From Cheilinus undulatus (taxonomy: Eukaryota > Chordata > Actinopteri > Labriformes > Labridae), in contig NC_054878.1 of assembly GCF_018320785.1 (NCBI RefSeq), positions 45,875,429 through 45,939,428 on the forward strand: DNA of 64,000 nucleotides. Reading direction: 5' to 3'. Each line of letters starts with the position of its first letter. Position 1 is the first letter of the stretch. A program made the translations under genes and the position numbers. Under the pieces are notes generated by a model. The model was not told the origin of the DNA and searched no databases. It saw nothing but the letters and a program-made list of their open reading frames with translations. Below are positions 27,701 through 36,700 of the stretch, piece by piece.

Positions 27701-30700
27701 CTTAATTGGGCAAAAAGTGGCCAAAAAAAAAAATGGGGAAAAAGGGCAAAAATGGGCCAAAAGTGGCAAAAATTGGAAAAAAGTGGCGAAAAAGAAGTGG
27801 CAAAAATGAGAAAAGTTAAGAAAACTAGTGGTTTTAATGTTAAAAGGTAGTTTAAATGGGTGAAAAGTGGCAAAAAAAATGTGAAAAAGGGCAAAAATTG
27901 GGATAAAAGTGGCAAAAAAGAAGTGGCAAAAATGGGAAAAGGGGTATGTAATGGCAAAAGGTAGCTCAAATAGGCAAAAAGTGGCAAAAAAAAGTTAAAA
28001 GGGGCAAAAATTGGAAAAAAGTGGCAAAAAGAAGCTCAAAAAATGGGCAAGAAAACATTGGAAAAAAGTGGTATTTAATGACAAAGGGTAGCTTAAATGG
28101 GTGAAAAGTGGCAAAAAATGGTAAAAAGGGGATAAAAGCACTTCCTCTATTATGGTTTTCTGGGGTAATAATATTTAAGATGAAAACATAAAAGAGCCAC
28201 AAATCATCACAAAAAGCCACACTTGGCTCCAGAGCCACACGTTGAGTATCACTGGATTTGATTAAACGTGCAGCACAAGAATAAAGTACACATTTCTGTA
28301 GAATTAGACAAATGTGCTTAACGTCAGCACTAGAGGAGGTCAGTGATGTGTAAACAGAGTCTGTAGATGAGGTTAAATTGCTCATTTTAACAGCTGTGAT
28401 CAGAGTTAGATCAGTCTGTCAGCTGCTGTATGGTTCAGGGAGCTGTTATAGATGATGACAATGTCAGAGCGGTCCATTTCTGCTCCATTCAGTGAGAAAG
28501 CTTTGACTTAAACAGATTGACCAGGTGGATCCTCTATAGGTCAGGGTGAGAAGGTTGAATTTGGAGAGGGACAACTTTAGACATGATTTAATTGTCCATC
28601 ATCTGCAGCCTCTTAAATGGGACATGGCCTAATGCTACTTTATTCAGACACAGTAATTTTGTTTCACCCCATTAGCATGGCTGCAGGTGTTCACTGTTAT
28701 TTCCCATTACATATGCATGCAAAGCTGTGCATCTGAAACATCCCAGTGGAAGTTAGAGCCTCCTTTTGTCCCAGGTCTATCTAAACGCACCATACCCCAA
28801 ATGTATTGAGTCTGCAGCAGACTGCTTGGACTCCGGCCAGACCAGGTTCTATAGGACAGGGGTGGAATTACCTGACCGTCACCTGGGTTCCAGTTCAAGC
28901 ACCTGAACCTCCCCACACACCCCTTACTGTACCTAGACCGCAGTGTTCTCTGCTTTCAATAACGCACAGACAGAGAAAGACTGAGGAAACTACAGGATGA
29001 TTGGTTTTAAAGATACTCAGGGACAAAGACCGTACAAGAGGAGGGACATGTCTTTAAACATATATGAAACACACCTGACCACTGACTCCACATCTGGTCT
29101 GAAAGCAACAGATAGACCTGCTGGACCAGTCACAGAGAGGCTAGTGTTACAGACTTTAGTAGTGGTGATAATCACAACTATTGTTCTGTGGAAACTGAAC
29201 TCATACACACTGGAAGCTTTCTGCTTCTGTGTGTGTCAAAGACTCTCCATCCACAGTGTGCAGTTATTGTGTGTGTGTATGTGAATGGTGTACATATCCA
29301 CACCTGGGATCTGGTTGTGGTCACACAGGCAAGGTAGGTGTTTTATTGAGAAGCTTCAGGGCAGCACCCCAAGTGAAACCAAGAAAAAAATAAAGTGCAT
29401 GTCATTGTAGAGTCTGGTAGTGTCTATGTAGAGTCTAGGAGTGTCTATGTAGACTCTGGTAGTGTCTATGTAGAGTCTGGTAGTGTCTATGTAGAGTCTG
29501 GTAGTGTCTATGCAGAGTCTAGGAGTGTCTATGTAGACTCTGGTAGTGTCTATGTAGAGTCTGGTAGTGTCTATGTAGAGTCTAGGAGTGTCTATGTAGA
29601 CTCTGGTAGTGTCTATGTAGAGTCTGGTAGTGTCTATGTAGACTCTGGTAGTGTCTATGTAGAGTCTGGTAGTGTCTATGTAGAGTCTGGTAGTGTCTAT
29701 GTAGAGTCTGGTAGTGTCTATGCAGAGTCTGGCAGTGTCTATGTAGAGTCTGGTAGTGTCTATGTAGAGTCTGGTAGTGTCTATGTAGAGTCTGGTAACA
29801 TCTATGTAGAGTCTGTTAGTGTCTTTCTAGAGTCTGGTAGTGTCTATATAGAGTCTGGGAGTGTCTATGTAAAGTCTGGGAGTGTCTATGTAGAGTCTGG
29901 TAACGTCTATGTAGAGTCTAGGAGTGTCTATGTAGACTCTGGTAGTGTCTATATAGAGTCTGGGAGTGTCTATGTAAAGTCTGGGAGTGTCTATATAGAG
30001 TCTGGTAATGTCTATGTAGACTCTGGTAGTGTCTATGCAGAGTCTGGTAGTGTCTATGTAGACTCTGGTAGTGTCTATGTAGACTCTGGTAGTGTCTATG
30101 CAGAGTCTGGTAGTGTCTATGTAGACTCTGGTAGTGTCTATGTAGACTCTGGTAGTGTCTATGTAGACTCTGGTAGTGTCTATGCAGACTCTGGTAGTGT
30201 CTATGTAGACTCTGGTAGTGTCTATGTAGACTCTGGTAGTGTCTATGTAGACTCTGGTAGTGTCTATGTAGACTCTGGTAGTGTCTATGTAGACTCTGGT
30301 AGTGTCAATGCAGAGTCTGGTAGTGTCTATGTAGAGTCTGGTAGTGTCTATGTAGAGTCTGTTAGTGTCTTTGTAGAGTCTGGTAGTGTCTATGTAGAGT
30401 CTGGTAACATCTATGTAGAGTCTGTTAGTGTCTTTCTAGAGTCTGGTAGTGTCTATGTATGTAGAGTCTGGTAACGTCTATGTAGAGTCTGGGAGTGTCT
30501 ATCTAGAGTCTGGGAGTGTCTATGTAGAGTCTGGGAGTGTCTATCTAGAGTCTGGGAGTGTCTATGTAGAGTCTGGGAGTGTCTATGTAGAGTCTGGTAA
30601 CGTCTATGTAGAGCCTGGGAGTGTCTATATAGAGTCTGATAACATCTAGGTAGTGTCTGGTAGTGTTTATTTGTCTTTACCTTTTTAATTTAAAATTTTA

Positions 30701-33700
30701 ATTTTAATTTTAGGCTTGGACCAGAAGCCGATGGTCACTACTTTAGAACTGGACACATCAAAAAACCCTGTAGTCCCTGAGCAGCTTCTAGCTGCAAGTG
30801 CAAGTACATGGTCAACATCCTTTTCCCTGAGTACATTATTGGAACACCAAGTCTAGCATTGCTAGTCAGGGCCATCTCATCCAGATTCGTGTGGACCAAC
30901 ACATGCCTCATAGCCTGTACAACCTGATAACTCTGGTGACTATAATGACATGACAATTTAATAGTTTTACATCTTTTCTATCAGTTTTAAACCACGTGGT
31001 ATTAAAACATTTTAATTTATTTCATATCCTCAGTCTAATATTTGATTTTAGACAAACATTTAAAGCAAAAGCAGAACCAATTTAAGTGCCAGTAGGGACT
31101 ACGTAATAGGTAGCAGGGTTGTGAGGGGAAACACAACAAAACTAAATGCCTGATTTAATCAAATGTGAGAATGCACACTTAATAATAGGAGAAGAAATTG
31201 TCCGGGCTATGGTCACTGTTTATGGAAAAGGACATGGATTCTTCTGTCGTTCCAGCCTAGAAGTCTCTCATTCTCCATACTTGTGACTTCCATGTGCTGC
31301 AGCTCCAAACACTTTCCTAGAGAGTAAAACGCCTCCTGAACCAGAATTAGGCCACGGTTCAAAGCCGGAGCTGATTAAACTAGAGCCTTTGATTCCTGAA
31401 AGCCAGGCTGATCCTTCCCCGGGCTACTCTGTCTGTTTGCGTGTGCTTTCAGCTTTCAGCTTTCATCTGCTCACCGCTCCGACAGGGAAGGCCAGCACTG
31501 CCATCATCCAGTCCCTCAGGCCAATCAGCTTCCTCAGCTGGCGCTCCTGCTCCCTGCTGTCACTCCCCTTAGTCAGCAGACTAGACACGTCGATGAGGAC
31601 GCACAGACCGAAGAACACTGCCTGGATCACCTACATGAAGAGACAGAGAGAAATTTTAGCAGCTTTTCAACGACAAACACTTCAAATACAGAGATATTCA
31701 CTGAAGATGGGGCAGAGATGAAGGAACATTTGACAGGTTTTAAAGCTCAGATATCAACAACACTAAAACAGTGTGTCCTAACTACATGCCACAAAGAAGA
31801 GCGTCAGCGACCAGACCAGCCTGATAACAGATTCCTACTGCAGCAGGAATCATCCATTGATTGCCACTGTAGAATCCTGAAAGCTCACGAGGGTCGCTGA
31901 TGCTGACATGGACCAGGAACAAGGAAAGAAGATGACAAAGCACCAGGAGAGGATTTTCTTTGACTTTCCCCGCTGTACTTACATCAGCGTTTAAAATGTT
32001 CACTATGGAGGTCAAACTATGTCGCTCATAGGCTCCTCCATTCAAAGCTCCACACTTCAGTTTCTCTACTTTCAAAATAAAAGCACTAGATGTGATTGTT
32101 TTAAATGAGGGAATCTAACCAGTTATAAATAAAGCATAGGTGCTCTGAGTGATTTAGTGAGACTGCCTGGCTCCCATAAACTCTACACTATATTCCACTA
32201 AATCTGAATTTGCTCCCTCTCTCTCTCTAAAGAAGAGAAGCATTTCCATTTTCGGAGCCGTCACCAAGCAACAGTGCTCTCAAACTTAAAGTCCTTGAAT
32301 GCTGCACATATCCTGTCCTTGACTTCCTGTCATGAAAAACACAACCTGAGCCATTCTTTTTAAAAGGCAGCATGCTCTGCAGCTGCTCTAAGTGCCTGGA
32401 CAGGATGGAACACTGATTAGATCTGAATAGGAGAGAGCATGGAGGGAAAACATCACAGCATGATATTTTTTATGAGGAAGATACACTCAGTTAAAAGTCA
32501 GAATAAACCCAGAGATTCTCTCACATGATATTAACATTTTAAAATGAGTTAGAAAACGTCTGAAATGGGTTCATCCTTTAACCAGATGACTAGACACTGA
32601 CAGAAAAGGTCCCAGGATGCACAGGCACTCTAGCGTTGCATCAAGAGCATCCTGGGACCTTTTCCAAAGCAGTAAAAGCCTTTTTAGCAGCTTTTCTTCC
32701 TCAGCCAGAGGAGTTTATGAATGATAACTAATGTGGGTTTTCTGATTATTAAATATGATAGGATGTTTTTCATGAACAATACAAAACAGGGAGGGGTACT
32801 GAGAAGCAGGCTGTGGAAGGGGGCGGGGCTGAGTGATTCTGGTCTTAAGTCTCTGGTCATCCTGAGTGTGGAGGGGTTTCCATGTTACTGAGCTGGGTTT
32901 GGATAATCAAACTCACAGTAGCCCCCACAAAAAGACATATCCTGTTAAAATAATAAAAATGATTAATTTCTCTGTCTTTGAAACCTTTAGGACACAGATG
33001 TCAAACTCAAGACCCGGGGCCAAATCCGGCCCACGAGATGATCTCATATTTCTGTTCTAACTGTCCCATCAGTCAGAGGTCTGCAGATTTCCTCAGAATA
33101 AAAATGTAAACTTAACCTTGATGATTTAAGATATCCTTATGAAGTCACAACATCTGAAAAAGGAAGGAGTAAAAATATTTAGATAAGACGTCAGGAATGT
33201 GGGAAAAGAAATTAATTTGTGTTTTAATTTCACATTTTCAATTTAGCATCTCACAATTAGGACTCAGACTTAGGATTCTGACTTTTAATTTCATACTTTG
33301 AGCAGTTCAACTCACAATTTTGATTTCTCAAATAACATTTTGAGCTTTAAGATTCATAGTTCTAACTTTTAGTGATATTTTGACCTTTTAAACCAACTAT
33401 TTTGTATTTTACCTCATATTTTCCACTCCAATCTTTGACTTCATAATCCCATAGTTTGACCTTTAAGACTCACAGTTTAAAATTTTGAATCATATTTCTA
33501 CTTTTGATTTCATGATTACAAATTTTATTTCATATTTTGATCTTTTAAACTCATGATTTTGACTTTCTTTCTAATATATTTGCCATTTAAAAGAAACAAT
33601 ATTTTTCAATTTCAATTTCATGTTTTGACCTTTTTGAACTAATAAATTTTCTTTTCTCAGATTGCGAGCCTTTAAATGGATCTTTTTAACTTTTTAAATG

Positions 33701-36700
33701 TAAAAATTGTTTATCATCAGTGCTAAGTTTTTCATATTTTATCACTGGTGAAATGAGGTTGACAGTTTATTGTTAAAAAGGTGACCCTGTTAGGCCCTCA
33801 GGTTAGTCCTGAATCCAGAATCTGGCCCCTGCTGTGATTGAGTTTGACACCCCTGCTTTAGGGAATATCTGAAATACTGTAAGTCCCACCAACTTCAAGG
33901 TGTAGGATCCTAGATTTAGAGGCCTGCAGTCGTGTATAAACCTACTATTCAGCCCCCCCTAACCAGTGCTCACAAGCAGAAACAGTTGCGGTGGGCCCAG
34001 AAATACATGAAGACTCATTTTCAAACAGTCTTGTTGACTGATGAGTGCTGTGCAACCCTGGATGGTCCAGATGGAGGAGTAGTGGATGGTTGGTGGATGG
34101 CCACCATGTCCCAACAAGGCTGTGACATCAGCAAGGAGGGGGTGGAGTCATGTTCTGGGCTAGAATCATGGAGAGAGAGCTGGTAGGCCCCTTTACGATC
34201 CCTGAAGGTGTGAAAATTACTTTGGCAAAGTATCTAGAGTTTCTGACTGACCACTTTCTTCCATGGTACAAAAAGAAGAACCATGCCTTCTGTAGTAAAA
34301 TGATCTTTATGCATGACAATGCTCCATCTCATGCTGCGAAGAATCCCTCTGTGTCATTGGCTGCTGTGGGCATAAAGGAGAGAAACTCATGGTGTGGCCC
34401 CCATCCTCCCCTGACCTAAACCCTACTGAAAACCTTTGAGGCATCCTCAAGCTAAAGATCTATGAGGTGGGAGGCAGTTCACATCAGAACAGCAGGAGAA
34501 AACACCACTGATTGAGGGCTGAATTCAACACGTAGAAGAGTCTGTTAATGCTCAGAGGTAGATGTTAGCATGCGGTCTAGTAAAGTCTAGATTTGCTTTA
34601 AAGGTACTTGTTCATACTTTGATGTGTAAATGACTGAAAATGCCCATCTCTCAGTAAAAACCTTGTATTAAACAGACAACATAAATACACCATGGCGTGT
34701 GTCTGGAATGCAGCTAAGATCATAAATCTGATGTTAAAGTCTCAGCCTCAGGAGCTGCTTACTGTAGATTCATCCTCCAAACACTGCAACCTTCCTGCAA
34801 CTCTTTAGGCAGAGCCAAACTGTTCGGATCAAACTACACGTGCTCATACACACATCATAAATACTTCACTTTGATCATGGAGTTGCACAGTCAGACTGAG
34901 AGGATGCTGCAGGGTGAAAGAGAGAGACAGCAGCTCTGCATCCTCACCACCATCTCTGTGATTAAACCCTCTACTCACTAAATCACAGCGATGGATCTGA
35001 CCTCCACCGCCTAAAGATGGAGAGCAAGCACGCCGCTCTCTGTCCTCTAATCCCCGCTGGAAGGATCAGGTGTCATTCTCTGTGCGCTGGGACGTCAAAG
35101 CGTTTTAGTTTTAGAGCAATCACACTGAATCATGTCCATTTGTACACTAAACTCACTGTTTGGGCAGAAAAGACATATCTGAGACACTGCTTCATCGGGT
35201 TGATTTCTATTTCTGTAGACATCAGGATGATTCTAAATTAGACACCTTCATGAATCAGCTCATCTGCTACACCAATGATGAGTTTCTACACCGTAAACCA
35301 AATTAGTAAACTTCACTTTAAAGATACATGGAAACAGACTGCCTTAATAAAACTCAGTAAAAATATCTGTGACATCAGAAAAGGTAACTAGGTAGGTTTA
35401 CAACAGTGTTTTAGAGTTGTGCACTTGAGTTTTAGTAACTTCTGATAGTTTGTATTTGACATGACATTTATATTTTATCTCATAACTGACTTTTATCTCA
35501 TTATTTTGACTTTTATTTTATAACTTTGACTTTCATCTCAAAACTTTGAATTTTATCTTATAACTTTGACTTTTATCTCATAATCATGACTTTAACCGTA
35601 AAACTTTGACTTTTATCTCATTACTTTGACTTTTATTCTATAACTCTGACTTTTATCTTGTAACTTTGAATTTTATTTTATAACTTTGACTTTTATCTCA
35701 TAACTTTGACTTTTATCACATATCGTTGACTTTTACCTCGTAACAACTTTTATCTCGTATCGTTGACTTTTATCTCGTAACGACTTTTATCTCGTAACGT
35801 TGACTTTTATCTTGTAACGTTGATTTTTATTTTATAACTCTGACTTTTATTTTATAACTCTGACTTTCATCTCACAAGTTTCACTTTTATCTCATTATTT
35901 TGACTTTCTCATAACTTTGACTTTTATCTCACACTTTTGACGCCAAAGGTTTTTTTTACCTCATAATTCTGTTTCTTTTTCTTGTTTGTGTGTCCTTATC
36001 TTGTAGTTTTTATTTTCATCTTATAATTTGAACTTTTTTCTCATAACTATGATATAATTTTTTTTTCATCAGTACTTAGCTTTCATGTATTCTTTTATTG
36101 TTGGGCAGAAACAGGTGTGACGGCCTCTGAACCAGTTTGTGACTCAGGCTTCATACAAAAATGAGAAATGAACCTTATAGAACCACCAAACCAAACAAAT
36201 ACTATTAAAACACATGAAAACAAGTAAGATGTAGTAAAAATAAAGTCTGACCCAGGCTTTCAGAGGATATTTAAAATAACTTTGATCAGAAATGTCCTTA
36301 ATCATAAAGATAACTGGTTCTGAGCCGTCTTTCTGTTCAGGCAGTATTATTACTGAAATGACATGCTATCTTTTTGAATGACTGGCTAATAGCATTAGCC
36401 TCCAACACAACAGCCTCTTGCTGGGATGCTTGAATGCGTGCATTGTTAAAAAATGACTGGGGGCCTTGTGTGTCTGCATCTCCTTCCTTTTTAAAACTCA
36501 TCATTATAGCATAAAGTCCTAATCCAATTTCACTTCAGGGTCCACATCACTGGTTATGCAGCCACGGCCTCTTAGCCTTTGGAGAGACTTTCCAAAGAGC
36601 ACTAAGGAGACTTTATTATCATGCATGTTTATGCTTGGACTTCAATAAAAACTACTTTATTAGGCCAGCATTAACTCTTCTGCTCCTGATTTACTCCAGA

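Noticed and set aside
29400-30670. CRISPR array (regular repeats)
   Set aside because: Pure tandem repeats without unique spacers, in a vertebrate genome; the same applies to the 20-, 30-, 35- and 42-bp arrays.
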